Shown here piece after piece: positions 51,712 through 61,293 of a stretch of 64,000 bases of DNA (position 1 is its first letter; every line of letters starts with the position of its first letter). The notes under the pieces were generated by a model. The model worked only from the letters and a program-made list of their open reading frames with translations. It was not told the DNA's origin and did not search any database. Source of the stretch: Streptomyces sp. NBC_01429 (GTDB taxonomy: Bacteria > Actinomycetota > Actinomycetes > Streptomycetales > Streptomycetaceae); contig NZ_CP109599.1 of the NCBI RefSeq assembly GCF_036231945.1, forward strand, positions 3,070,501-3,134,500, written 5' to 3'. Made by a program: the position numbers and the translations under genes.

Positions 51712-52563
51712 GTGACCCCGCTCGTGGTCGTCGCGGTGCTCATCGCCGCCGTGACGCACGCCAGTTGGAACGCGATCGCGCACAACATCCCCGACAAACT
51801 GGTCGCGTTCACGCTGATCGGCGGTGGCTCGGCGGTGATCGGCGCGGTCATCGCCTGTTTCACGCCGCTGCCGGCCGCGGCGGCCTGGCCGTATCTGGCG
51901 GTCTCGGGGCTGCTGCACGTGGGCTACCAGCTGCTGCTGATGCGCTCCTTCAGCCTCGGCGACTTCGGCCAGATGTATCCGATCGCCCGGGGGACGGCGC
52001 CCCTGGTGGTGACCGTCGTGGCCGCCGTCCTGATCGGGGAGTCGCTCGACGCCTGGCAGAGCGCGGGCGTCGCCGTGGCCTCGGCGGGGCTGCTGGCGCT
52101 GGCCCTGTGGGGCATCAGGGGCGCGGCGACGGCGCCGCGCGGGCCCGCCGTACTGGCGGCCGTGGCGACGGGGCTCTCGATCGCCGCGTACACGGTGGTG
52201 GACGGCGTCGGGGTACGGAACTCGGGCGCGACGCTCGGCTACATCGCCTGGCTGATGATCCTGGAGGGGGTGCTGATTCCCGTGTACGCCCTGTACTCCC
52301 GCCGCCGTCGGCTGGTCGCGCAGCTGCGCCCCCATATGACGCTCGGTCTGCTCGGCGCGGCTCTGTCGATGTTCGCGTACGGCCTGGTCCTGTGGGCGCA
52401 GACCCGGGCGCCTCTCGCGCCGGTCGCGGCGCTGCGCGAATCGTCGATCATCGTGGGCGCCGCGATAGGGACCGTGTTCTTCAAGGAGCGCTTCGGGGTG
52501 CCCAGGATCGCGGCGGCGGGGCTGATGGTGGTGGGGATCGGGCTGATGCTCCACACGAGTTGA
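51712..52563 (+). CDS. EamA-family (DMT) transporter
   Basis: Membrane protein of 283 residues with ten hydrophobic segments in two EamA repeats. The first is LLLMRSFSLGDFGQMYPIAR, the second VAALRESSIIVGAAIGTVFF followed by KERFGVPR, both at the usual ends of the repeats. Substrates of the family are metabolites or drugs. The start is GTG 51712. It is 76 bp upstream of the DUF1259 gene and may be transcribed with it. Confidence 0.87.
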   Translation: MTPLVVVAVLIAAVTHASWNAIAHNIPDKLVAFTLIGGGSAVIGAVIACFTPLPAAAAWPYLAVSGLLHVGYQLLLMRSFSLGDFGQMYPIARGTAPLVVTVVAAVLIGESLDAWQSAGVAVASAGLLALALWGIRGAATAPRGPAVLAAVATGLSIAAYTVVDGVGVRNSGATLGYIAWLMILEGVLIPVYALYSRRRRLVAQLRPHMTLGLLGAALSMFAYGLVLWAQTRAPLAPVAALRESSIIVGAAIGTVFFKERFGVPRIAAAGLMVVGIGLMLHTS

Positions 52564-52639
52564 GCGGGCGCGGCGCGGGGCCGTGGATCGCGTTCGCGCC
52601 GGTCGGGCGTGCTTTCATCCGCCCGGAGGTGTAAGTGTG

Positions 52640-53851
52640 ATGAAACGAGAATCACAAAAGAACGCTCCCCATTCGTCCCCTCAGACCAGCCAGACCAGCC
52701 AGACCAGCCAGACCAGCCAGACCGGTCAGACCGGTCAGACCGGTCAGGGCAGCCCGGTCAACCCGGCCGAGCCGGCTGACCGGACGGACAGGCGTACGAG
52801 CAGACGGACGGTCACCCCGCGCAGACGGCTGCTCGCCGCCGCCGCGCTCGCGCCCCTGCTGGCACCGGTGCTGACCGGGGTCGGGGTGGGCTCCGCCCGC
52901 GCCAGGTCGGCCGTGACACCGGGAACGGAGACCGGAGGAACGGGAGCGGGCGGCGGCGAGCCGGCCGGACCGGTCCAGCCGGTGCCGACCACGGAAGCCG
53001 ACTGGAAGGGCGTCGCGAAGGCGCTGGGGCGGCCCGGCAGCCTGGTGCGCGGGCTGTTCTACCACACCCGTTTCCCGCGCGGGGACCTGCACGTGGTCAC
53101 CCGGGGCGTCACCGTGGCACCGGGGCTCGCCCTCGGGTCGCACATGGCCTTCGTCCGGTACGCCGACGGCACCACCTCCGTGATGGGCGATCTGAACGTC
53201 ACGGAGGGCGAGCTTCAGCGGGTGACCGACTCGCTGTTCCAGCACGGCATCGAGGTGACCGCGCTCCACAAGCATCTGCTCGCCCACACCCCCGACGTCT
53301 GGTGGCTCCACATCCACGGCCACGCCCACGGCACGGACCCGGTACCGCTGGCCCGCGGGCTGCGCGCGGCCATCGGCCGCACCGCGAGCCCGCCCGCCAC
53401 GGAACCGGGACCGCCGCGGCCCCTCGATCTGGACCTGGCGGGGATGGAGGCCGCGCTCGGGGTGGCGGGCTCCAACGACGGCGGTATCCACAAGGCCGTC
53501 TTCGCCCGCCGCGAGACCGTGGTCCACGAGGGGAAGGCGCTGCCCCGGGGGCTGGCGGCGACCTCGGCCTTCAACTTCCAGCCGCTGGGCGGCGGACGGG
53601 CCGCCGTCAACGGGGACTTCGCCATGGTCGCCGACGAGGTCCAGAAGGTGCTGAGCACGCTGCGGCGGGGCGGGCTCGAACTCGTGGAACTCCACAACCA
53701 CGGCCTCACGGAGGAACCGCGCCTGTTCTTCGCCCACTTCTGGGGCGTGGACGACGCGGTCAGGCTGGCGCGGGCGCTCCGGCCCGCGGTGGACGCCACC
53801 AATGTGGTGCCGGTCTCGATGACGGACGGCAGCGTACGCGTCAGCCCGTGA
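52640..53851 (+). CDS. Secreted protein with two DUF1259 repeats
   Basis: Protein of 403 residues with two copies of the DUF1259 (LppY/LpqO) domain, about 120-230 and 265-395. Each has the pattern G-D-x-x-x-T-x-x-E-x-x-x-V...H-N-H: SVMGDLNVTEGELQRV with LHKHLLAHTP, and AVNGDFAMVADEVQKV with LHNHGLTEEP. An N-terminal Tat-like signal lies at RRRLLAAAALAPLLAPVLT. It is preceded by a Q-T-S/Q-T-G repeat of 21 residues. A GTG at 52637 has a slightly better-spaced GGAGG than the ATG at 52640. Role unknown; mycobacterial relatives are lipoproteins. Confidence 0.83.
   Translation: MKRESQKNAPHSSPQTSQTSQTSQTSQTGQTGQTGQGSPVNPAEPADRTDRRTSRRTVTPRRRLLAAAALAPLLAPVLTGVGVGSARARSAVTPGTETGGTGAGGGEPAGPVQPVPTTEADWKGVAKALGRPGSLVRGLFYHTRFPRGDLHVVTRGVTVAPGLALGSHMAFVRYADGTTSVMGDLNVTEGELQRVTDSLFQHGIEVTALHKHLLAHTPDVWWLHIHGHAHGTDPVPLARGLRAAIGRTASPPATEPGPPRPLDLDLAGMEAALGVAGSNDGGIHKAVFARRETVVHEGKALPRGLAATSAFNFQPLGGGRAAVNGDFAMVADEVQKVLSTLRRGGLELVELHNHGLTEEPRLFFAHFWGVDDAVRLARALRPAVDATNVVPVSMTDGSVRVSP
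52682..52744 (+). repeat. 9-bp coding repeat, CAGACCAGC x4 then CAGACCGGT x3
   Basis: Seven in-frame copies encode Q-T-S four times and Q-T-G three times ahead of the signal region of the DUF1259 protein. The copies within each half are identical, so the array is recent and may vary in number. Confidence 0.92.
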
Positions 53852-53904
53852 CACCCGTGGCGCCGCCCCGTCGCGCCCCGTGGCTCCCATGCCACAGGTC
53901 GGTC

Positions 53905-54717
53905 TCAGCCCCTGAACGCCCGCCGCAGCCCCAGGTTGCTCGACAGGATGCCCCCGTCCACCGGCAGGGTGACGCCGGTGATCCATGAGGCGTCCGCCGA
54001 CGCCAGGAAGGCGACCGCCGACGCGATGTCGTCCGGCGTGCCCACCCGGCCCAGCGGGTAGTGGTCCGCCGCGCGCTCCAGCACCGCCTCGCGGCCCGCC
54101 CAGGCGGGGGTGTGGATGGTGCCGGGCTCGATCAGGTTGACGCGGACGCCGCGCGGGGCGGCGTGGCCGGAGAGGGTACGGGTGAGACCGGCGAGGCCCG
54201 CCTTGGCGGCGCTGTAGGCGTGGTTGCCGAAGTCCTGCGCGCCGTTGACGGAGCCGATCATGACGATCGAGCCCCGGCCCGACGCGACCAGGTACGGGAG
54301 GGCGGCGCGGGCGCACCGGAAGGCGCCGGTCAGGGTGATGTCGAGGTCCAGCGCCCAGGCGTCGTCGGGCTGGTCCTCGAACAGCGGGGCGTCCGGTGTG
54401 CACGAGTGGGCGTTGTTGACGAGGACGTCGAGGGAGCCGAAGTGCTCGACGGCGTACGCCACCGCCGCCTCGACCGAGGGGCGGTCGGCCACGTCGCAGC
54501 CGAACGACCGTGCGCCCGGGACGGTTTCGGCCGTGGCCGCCGCCCGCTCCGCGTCCCGGTCCGTGACCAGGACGCGGGCGCCCTCGGCGGCCAGCCGACG
54601 CGCGGTCGCCGCCCCGATGCCGCGCCCGGCTCCGGTGATCAGTACCCCGTAACCGTCGAGTCTGCGGCCCGTGCGCGCGCCGGTGCTCTCGTCGGACCGC
54701 TCGTCAGTTGGCTTCAT
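53905..54717 (-). CDS. Short-chain dehydrogenase/reductase
   Basis: Classical SDR of 270 residues. The cofactor loop is ITGAGRGIGAATARRLA, NNAHS is at the NNAG position, the catalytic Ser lies in MIGSVNGAQDF and the Y-x-x-x-K is AYSAAKAGLAGL. PVDGGILSS closes the domain. It probably uses NAD(P) to oxidise or reduce a secondary alcohol or ketone. Its start overlaps the end of the upstream hydrolase gene by 14 bases, so the pair is one operon. Substrate unknown. Confidence 0.9.
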   Translation of the reverse strand: MKPTDERSDESTGARTGRRLDGYGVLITGAGRGIGAATARRLAAEGARVLVTDRDAERAAATAETVPGARSFGCDVADRPSVEAAVAYAVEHFGSLDVLVNNAHSCTPDAPLFEDQPDDAWALDLDITLTGAFRCARAALPYLVASGRGSIVMIGSVNGAQDFGNHAYSAAKAGLAGLTRTLSGHAAPRGVRVNLIEPGTIHTPAWAGREAVLERAADHYPLGRVGTPDDIASAVAFLASADASWITGVTLPVDGGILSSNLGLRRAFRG

Positions 54718-55924
54718 CCGGCGATGATGTCGCCACCTTCACCGCCCGCACCAGTGCCTGGGCGCGCGGATCCGCCGTCACGCCCTTGCGCATCCCGTTC
54801 GTCACGTAGCCCAGCGCGATCCCCGACTCCGGGTCGGCGAAGCCGAGCGAGCCGCCGCGTCCCGGGTGGCCGAAGGAGCCGGGCCCGAGCAGCGGCGCCG
54901 CCGGTCCGTGCAGCATGAAGCCGAGGCCGAAGCGGGTGCTGACGACCAGGACGCGGTCGGGGCCCGCCGACTCCTCCGTACGGGCCAGGGTCAGCGTCGC
55001 GGGCGCGAAGAGGCGGTGGCCGTCGACCGGGCCGATCATCGCCGCGTAGCAGCGGGCCAGCGCGCGGGCGGTCGAGATGCCGCCGGAGGCCGGGAGTTCG
55101 GCGGCGCGGTAGGCCGGGTCGTTCTCGTCCGGCAGCGGATCGATGACGGCGAAGGCCCGCCGCGTCAGCGACCCGGCGTCCCCGTACGCGGCCGAGACGG
55201 ACCGCTTGGGCCGCAGCCTGAGCGCGCCCCCGACGGCGGTGGGCTCCTCCACCGGGCCGATCCGGCCCACCCGGTGGGCCTCCTCGGCGGGCAGCCCGAC
55301 CCAGAAGTCGAGCCCCAGCGGACGGGCGATCTCCTCGGCGATCCACCGGCCGACGGACCGGCCCGTCACCCGTCTGACCAGCTCGGACATCAGCCAGCTG
55401 TAGGTGTGCGCGTGGTAGCCGTGGTCGGTGCCGGGCTCCCAAGCGGGGCTCTGCGCTGCCAGGGCAGCCGGACCCGACTCGCCGTCGAGCGCCTGCGCCG
55501 GGGTGAGCGGCCGGTCCAGTACGGGCACGCCCGCGCGGTGCGACAGCAGATGCCGTACGAGCACCCGTTCCTTGCCCGCGGCCTTGAACTCGGGCCAGTA
55601 CGTGCCGACCGGCGCGTCCAGGTCGATCTGGCCGCGCTGGTGCAGGAGCAGCGGTACGGCGGCGGCGATGCCCTTGGTGGCCGACCGGACGACCTGCGCC
55701 GTGTCCAGCGCCCAGGGCGCCGGGTCACCGGTCCCCGCCCCGTCCGCCCCCGCGTCAGCGGCTGTCGGGGCGACATCACGGGTGCCCGCCCAGAGGTCCA
55801 CGACCTTGTGGCCGTCCCGGTAGACGGCGACCGCCGCGCCCTGTTCGCCCAGCCGGTCGAAGTTCCGTACGAAAGCGTCCCTGACCGGCTCGAAGCCCGC
55901 CTCCACCGTGCCCTGGACGTCCAC
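54704..55924 (-). CDS. Beta-lactamase-fold serine hydrolase (EstB type)
   Basis: Class C beta-lactamase-fold hydrolase of 406 residues, probably an esterase. The S-x-x-K is [12 protein letters not shown] and the Tyr of the second motif is in [12 protein letters not shown]; the third motif is near [31 protein letters not shown] is typical of the LACTB/EstB group. No signal peptide is seen, so it should be cytosolic. I use GTG 55924 ([19 protein letters not shown]); longer upstream frames are Gly/Pro-rich and non-coding. It leads the operon with the SDR and is divergent from the carboxypeptidase gene. Confidence 0.85.
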   Translation of the reverse strand: MDVQGTVEAGFEPVRDAFVRNFDRLGEQGAAVAVYRDGHKVVDLWAGTRDVAPTAADAGADGAGTGDPAPWALDTAQVVRSATKGIAAAVPLLLHQRGQIDLDAPVGTYWPEFKAAGKERVLVRHLLSHRAGVPVLDRPLTPAQALDGESGPAALAAQSPAWEPGTDHGYHAHTYSWLMSELVRRVTGRSVGRWIAEEIARPLGLDFWVGLPAEEAHRVGRIGPVEEPTAVGGALRLRPKRSVSAAYGDAGSLTRRAFAVIDPLPDENDPAYRAAELPASGGISTARALARCYAAMIGPVDGHRLFAPATLTLARTEESAGPDRVLVVSTRFGLGFMLHGPAAPLLGPGSFGHPGRGGSLGFADPESGIALGYVTNGMRKGVTADPRAQALVRAVKVATSSPDEAN

Positions 55925-56104
55925 GCCCGCACCCCTGCCGTCGTCCCGCCCCGCCCCGGCGGCGTGGCCCCCTCTATGGTGCAGCATTCCCGCCGGCCGC
56001 CCGGCCCCTCCCGGCCGGGCCGCCCCGACCGGAAGCGCCCTCTTGACCGGGGCATGCCACACCTCCAGGATGACCCCCGCCACTCCACACCCCCTGGAGG
56101 TTTC

Positions 56105-57469
56105 ATGCGCACGCGATTACGCGGAATCGGCGGCACCGGCCGCAGACGGCCGGCGACCCTGGCCGCGGCACTGCTCCTGACCCTCGGGCTCGCCGCCACC
56201 GCCACGACCGCCGCCACCACCGCGTCGGCCGGCCCCCGGCCGCCCGGCTCCACCACGGCCGCGGGCGGGCAGGACACCCGGCAGTACGAGATCCAGCTGC
56301 ACGCCACGTCAGCGACGCGCACCGCGCTCGCCAGGACCGGCGTGAGCATCGACGAGTCCGACGACGAGCGCGTGGTCGTCTCCGCGGGCCCGGGCCAGCT
56401 GGCCGAGTTGCGCGCGCTGGGCTACGAGCCCACGGCGCTGGGCGCGGTCCCCGACCGTACGGGGGGTGACGTCGTCACGCCGTACGACTTCCCGCCGGCC
56501 GACTCGGCGTATCACAACTACGCCGAAATGACGGCCGAGATCAGCTCCGTCATCGCGGCCAATCCGTCCCTCGCGAGCCAGCGCGTCATCGGCACCTCGT
56601 ACCAGGGCCGGAACATCGTCGCCCTCAAGATCAGCCGCAATGTGGCGGTCGACGAGAACGAGCCCGAGATCCTCTTCACCCACCATCAGCACGCGCGCGA
56701 GCACCTCACCGTGGAGATGGCGCTGTATCTGCTCAAGGAGCTGACCTCCGGCTACGGCACCGATTCCCGGATCACCACGCTGCTCGATACCCGTGAGATC
56801 TGGATCATCCCGGACCTCAACCCGGACGGCGGCGAGTACGACATCGCCACCGGCTCCTACCGCAGCTGGCGCAAGAACCGCCAGCCCAACTCCGGCTCCA
56901 CCGCCGTGGGTACGGACCTCAACCGCAACTGGGCCTACCGCTGGGGCTGCTGCGGCGGCTCCTCCGGCACCGCCTCCTCGGAGACCTACCGGGGCAGCGC
57001 CGCCGAGTCCGCGCCCGAGGTGAAGGTCGTGGCGGACTTCGTGCGCAGCCGGGTCGTGGGCGGCACCCAGCAGATCAAGGCCGCGATCGACTTCCACACC
57101 TACAGCGAGCTGGTGCTCTGGCCGTTCGGCTACACCACCGCCGACACCACCACCGGAATGACCGCCGACGACCGCAACGCGTTCGCGACCGTCGGCCAGA
57201 AGATGGCCGCGAGCAACGGCTACACGCCCGAGCAGTCCAGCGACCTCTACATCACGGACGGGTCGATCGACGACTGGCTGTGGGGCACGCACAAGATCTT
57301 CGCGTACACCTTCGAGATGTACCCGAGGACGAGTTCGTCCGGCGGCTTCTATCCGCCCGCCTCGGTGATCACCCGCGAAACGAGCCGCAACCGCGACGCG
57401 GTGCTCCAGCTGATGGAGAACGCGGACTGCATGTACCGCTCCATCGGCAAGCAGGCGCAGTACTGCTGA
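56105..57469 (+). CDS. Secreted M14-family zinc carboxypeptidase
   Basis: Secreted protease of 454 residues. Residues 1-43 form a signal peptide ([19 protein letters not shown]). A pro-region follows (about 55-125). The M14 domain has the H-x-x-E ligands in [14 protein letters not shown], the substrate Arg/Asn in [13 protein letters not shown], the third zinc His in [14 protein letters not shown] and the catalytic Glu in [14 protein letters not shown] lies 4 bases before the ATG. It removes C-terminal amino acids from extracellular peptides. A strong two-sided hairpin follows. Confidence 0.94.
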   Translation: MRTRLRGIGGTGRRRPATLAAALLLTLGLAATATTAATTASAGPRPPGSTTAAGGQDTRQYEIQLHATSATRTALARTGVSIDESDDERVVVSAGPGQLAELRALGYEPTALGAVPDRTGGDVVTPYDFPPADSAYHNYAEMTAEISSVIAANPSLASQRVIGTSYQGRNIVALKISRNVAVDENEPEILFTHHQHAREHLTVEMALYLLKELTSGYGTDSRITTLLDTREIWIIPDLNPDGGEYDIATGSYRSWRKNRQPNSGSTAVGTDLNRNWAYRWGCCGGSSGTASSETYRGSAAESAPEVKVVADFVRSRVVGGTQQIKAAIDFHTYSELVLWPFGYTTADTTTGMTADDRNAFATVGQKMAASNGYTPEQSSDLYITDGSIDDWLWGTHKIFAYTFEMYPRTSSSGGFYPPASVITRETSRNRDAVLQLMENADCMYRSIGKQAQYC

Positions 57470-57476
57470 CGTGACG

Positions 57477-57518
57477 GTCGTGCCACCGGCCCCGGCACAC
57501 GGCGGCCGGTGGCACGAC
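57477..57518. terminator. Bidirectional terminator
   Basis: Perfect 15-bp arms GTCGTGCCACCGGCC (57477-57491) and GGCCGGTGGCACGAC (57504-57518), between the convergent carboxypeptidase and small membrane protein genes. Confidence 0.8.
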
Positions 57519-57527
57519 AGGGCTGCG

Positions 57528-57815
57528 TCACACCCGCCCCCACCCACGCGGCCGGGGCAGCTCACCGGCCGGTACGGTCACGAGGACCGGCGCGCGGTGG
57601 CAGTGGCAGGTGTACGCGTAGACGGCGCCCAGCGCACCCGACGCACCTGTCACGCCCGTCTCGACCGCCATGAGCAACGCCCGTGCCTCGTCGTCCGGAT
57701 CGGCGGAGTCGGAGGACGACCAGGCCGCCCACAGGACGGTCACCACGAGCACCAGAAAGCTCAGGCCGAGCGCGACGACCCCCCAGAGCCGCACGTCACT
57801 GACGGGCTCAACCAC
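57528..57815 (-). CDS. Small membrane protein
   Basis: Predicted 95-residue protein starting at GTG 57815, which overlaps the restored stop of the ATPase gene. It has one clear transmembrane helix (VVALGLSFLVLVVTVLWAAW), a Ser/Asp-rich segment, then a second weaker hydrophobic stretch with CHCHRAP. No family recognised. The same frame runs on upstream through the ATPase gene only because that gene is frameshifted, so I do not treat the long fused frame as one protein. Confidence 0.55.
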   Translation of the reverse strand: MVEPVSDVRLWGVVALGLSFLVLVVTVLWAAWSSSDSADPDDEARALLMAVETGVTGASGALGAVYAYTCHCHRAPVLVTVPAGELPRPRGWGRV

Positions 57816-58274
57816 CGGTCGTCCCACCGCCGTTGCGGACATCGCGGACATCGAACTCGGCGAACACGGTCTTCCCCACGCACCGGGGCTCCGTACCCCA
57901 CCGGTCCGCGACCTCCGCGACGATCCGGAGCCCCCGCCCGAAACACTCACCCTCGGCCGGGACCGCGCGTACGGCAGCCGCTCCCCACGCGGATCACCGA
58001 CCTCGACGCGCAGAGTGCCGGCCCGCAGGACGTTCCGCACCTGAAACAGCCTGCCTCGGATGCAGCCGTGCATCAGGGCGTTGGTGCCCAACTCGGAGAC
58101 CACCAGCCCCACGGACCAGGCGAGTTCGGGATACCCCCACTCGGTCACCAGCTGCACGGCCCGGTGTCTGGCGAGGGTGACACTGCCGGCGACGGGGGCG
58201 TAGTTCAGCCGGTCCTCGTGCAGCACGGGCCCGAAGGGGGGCTCGGGGCAGGGGGGTTGGGGAACTGAGGCCAT
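57808..58274 (-). pseudogene. Frameshifted anti-sigma-factor-type HATPase gene
   Basis: The gene encodes a small RsbW/SpoIIAB-like ATPase of a type abundant in Streptomyces. From ATG 58274 (GGAGG at 9 bases) it reads GLVVSELGTNALMHGC (N box) and VEVGDPRGERLPYAR, then loses the family pattern. In the next frame the sequence continues AVPAEGECFGRGLRIVAEVA, then DRWGT and VGKTVFAEFDVRD to a TGA at 57808. One missing base near 57965 (in TACGCGCGGTC) explains this. The total span is 467 bases, one short of a full frame. As given, the protein lacks the G2 box and cannot be a complete kinase. Confidence 0.8.
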
Positions 58275-59177
58275 GGACGCGCACCTCCATGCGCGGTCGG
58301 GGGCGTTGCCCGTACATGCCCCGCTGGTCACCGTTGCGCTGTGGTACCCGGAAGGTGGGCGGGAGTTGATGTCCGGCCGGGACCTCGGACCGATCCGGGG
58401 GCCTCCGGGCGGCGCCCGGGAGCGAGAAGTGTGACGTTAGAGCCACTTCGGACCCGCCAGACGGCCGTGACGTCACAGTCTTCGGGATCATGGAGCCCAA
58501 CCCTGTCCATACGCCCCTTTTGGGGCGTTTTGATGGGCGGCTGGAGGGCCCTCCGGACGGTACATGTGTCCTGAGGTGCATAAGGAGCCCATCCGGACGC
58601 AAAGACGGCCTCCGGAAGCCCACTTACCGCCACAAGCACCCCACCAACCCCACAACCCACACCACGGCGCCCAGCGGGGCATGTGTCCCAGCAAACAGCA
58701 GACCGTCAGCCGCCGAGACGGCGCGCCACCACCCCATCCCACTGCCGCGCAGCCCCGCAGGGCCCACCCACCCGCCAGACCCTGAACCGAGTGGCAGCCC
58801 GGCCGGTCTCTTGGGCAACCCCCACCCCCCGGCCGCCCCTCCCGCACCTGCACTTGCGACTCCGGGACAGGTGCCAAGGGTGGGCACAGCCCATCGCGCG
58901 GCGACGCGACGCAGGAGCGCCCTTTACACCTGCCCCGGAGACACGACACTCACAGCAGGAGGGGCGGCCCCCATCCCCACAACCCGCGCCACCCACCCAC
59001 CCCGGGGCCACCTCGAACGCGTTCGTCACCGTCCCGCCGTCAGTTCATCAGATGGTGCGAACTCCTGCTTGACACCCGGCCGGTCCGGTCCGGGGCCCAT
59101 ACGCTCCATCGCACCGCCCGCCCGACTGACCGACTGACCGACCGAGGGCGGTACCCATCGCACTTTGGGGAGTGGAC
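58275..59177. other. 900-bp region without a convincing gene
   Basis: No frame here shows a family motif, a ribosome site and a sensible start together. The plus strand is strikingly C-rich from about 58620 to 59000. One clear element is the hairpin at 58511-58528. The 170 bp before 59178 contain repeated GACTGACC units (near 59126-59145) that may be promoter-proximal. The minus-strand promoter of the ATPase gene must lie near 58280-58400. Confidence 0.55.
58511..58528 (+). terminator. Intrinsic-terminator-like hairpin with T run
   Basis: Perfect 7-bp stem ACGCCCC / GGGGCGT with a TTTT loop, followed by three more T. It is a classic intrinsic terminator, rare in this GC-rich genome. No rightward gene ends nearby, so it may end an unseen small RNA or a long carboxypeptidase read-through. 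Confidence 0.6.
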
Positions 59178-59705
59178 ATGGCATCTACGGTTCGTAAGAC
59201 CGTCACAGTGGTGGCGGCGGCTCTGGCGTCGCTGGGGATGGGAGGCGGCGCCGTCGCGGCGGCGGCGCCCGCGCCGGCAGCGCAGTGCGGCGGGGTGGAG
59301 TGCCCCAGCCTGCGGCCGGTCAACATCGCAGCCACCCAGGGCACGTTGAACGTCACACAGATGCAGCTGGAGAACCTCGGCGCGCTCGTCGTCGACGCCG
59401 TCACCGGGCAGCCCGTCCGGGGCGCGCTTGTCCAGTTCTACACCGCCGGCGGCCGGCTGCTCGGGGCCGCCCACACCAACTACAACGGCATCGCCGGGGT
59501 CGCCGCGCCGGAGAATCTCGGCCCCGGCACCGTCCAGGAACTGCTGTCCGGCTACGACGCCGTACTGCCCGGGGACGGCATCCACACCCCGGCCACCGCA
59601 CACGGCGCGATCACCGTCGGAACCGACTGGGTGCCGCTCGGGAGCACGCTCTTCAGCGACCGTACGCTCAAGCGGAACGTGGTCCCGGTCGACTGGAGCC
59701 GGTAA
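59178..59705 (+). CDS. Secreted protein with Ig-like fold and S74-like tail
   Basis: Protein of 175 residues. A signal peptide (VTVVAAALASLGMGGGAVAA, cut near AAAAPAPAA) leads to a domain with LENLGALVVDAVTGQPVRGA and YTAGGRLLGAAHTNYNGIAG, which looks like a carboxypeptidase-regulatory or Ig-like beta sandwich. The last 17 residues, FSDRTLKRNVVPVDW, resemble the S-D-x-x-L-K-x-N-I-x-P-V opening of peptidase S74/tail-fibre chaperones, but the protein ends there. GGGGAG lies 5 bases before the ATG. Function unknown. Confidence 0.72.
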   Translation: MASTVRKTVTVVAAALASLGMGGGAVAAAAPAPAAQCGGVECPSLRPVNIAATQGTLNVTQMQLENLGALVVDAVTGQPVRGALVQFYTAGGRLLGAAHTNYNGIAGVAAPENLGPGTVQELLSGYDAVLPGDGIHTPATAHGAITVGTDWVPLGSTLFSDRTLKRNVVPVDWSR

Positions 59706-59735
59706 CCGTACCGATCTTCCACCGACGGGCCCGGC

Positions 59736-59754
59736 GACGCCCCTGGCAGGGGCG

Positions 59755-59756
<2 letters not shown>
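59736..59756. terminator. Convergent-gene hairpin
   Basis: Perfect 9-bp arms GACGCCCCT and AGGGGCGTC with a GGC loop, lying between the secreted-protein gene and the end of the ECF ATPase gene. Confidence 0.65.
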
Positions 59757-60530
<774 letters not shown>

Positions 60531-60534
<4 letters not shown>

Positions 60535-61292
60535 AGCGTCCAGCCAAGCAGACAGACCGCGAGCGCCGATACGGGGAGGGCCGCCGCGTACGCCCACTGC
60601 GTCCGGTCGGCCGTCACCTCGTCGATGACCGGCATGGTGCCCCTGTACCCCCGGCTCACCATCGCCAGATGCACGCGCTCACCGCGCTCGTACGAGCGGA
60701 TGAACAGCGCGCCCGCCGACTTCGCCAGCACGCCCCAGTGGCGCGGACCGCTCGCCTCGAAGCCGCGTGAGCGCCGGGCGATCGACATCCGGCGCATCTC
60801 GTCGGTGATCACATCGCCGTAGCGGATCATGAAGGACGCGATCTGCACGAGCAGCGGCGGAAGCCGCAGCCGCTGGAGGCCGAGCAGCAGCGCGCGCAGC
60901 TCGGTGGTGGAGGCGAGGATCACGGAGGCGGCCACGCCCAGCGTCCCCTTGGCCAGGACGTTCCAGGCGCCCCAGAGGCCGGGGACGCTGAGCGACAGGC
61001 CGAGGAACGTCACCTGCTCGCCGGGGACGACGAAGGGCATCAGGACGGCGAAGGCCACGAACGGGATCTCGATCAACAGCCGCCGCAGCAGGAATCCGGC
61101 CGGGATCCGGGCCACGGCGGCGACCGTCGCGAGCAGCACGGCGTACAGCGCGAACGCCCATACGGCCTCGCGCGGGGTGGAGACCACCACCACGACGAAG
61201 CAGAAGACGGCGGCGAGCTTGCAGTGCGGGGGAAGCGCGTGGACCGGCGAGTGGCCGTGCCGGTAGAGCTTGTGGGCGTGGCCCGCGCCCAT
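60531..61292 (-). CDS. cbiQ: ECF transporter transmembrane subunit CbiQ
   Basis: Membrane T-component of 253 residues with five to six hydrophobic segments. The two ATPase-coupling motifs are RRSRGFEA (A-R-x-R-G form) and MVSRGYRG. The N-terminal HGHSPVHALPPHCKL is typical of CbiQ. It links the S-component CbiMN to CbiO. It starts one base after the end of cbiM, and its own stop overlaps the cbiO start. Confidence 0.92.
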
Positions 61293-61293
61293 G

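Noticed and set aside
57528..58331. A single 267-residue ATPase-membrane fusion protein.
   Set aside because: The middle of the frame loses all family similarity, while the adjacent frame carries the ATPase C-terminus; a one-base frameshift explains it better.
58490..59137. A 215-codon plus-strand frame as a gene.
   Set aside because: Pro/Thr/His-rich with no motif, no ribosome site and no family resemblance; it follows the C-rich strand bias.
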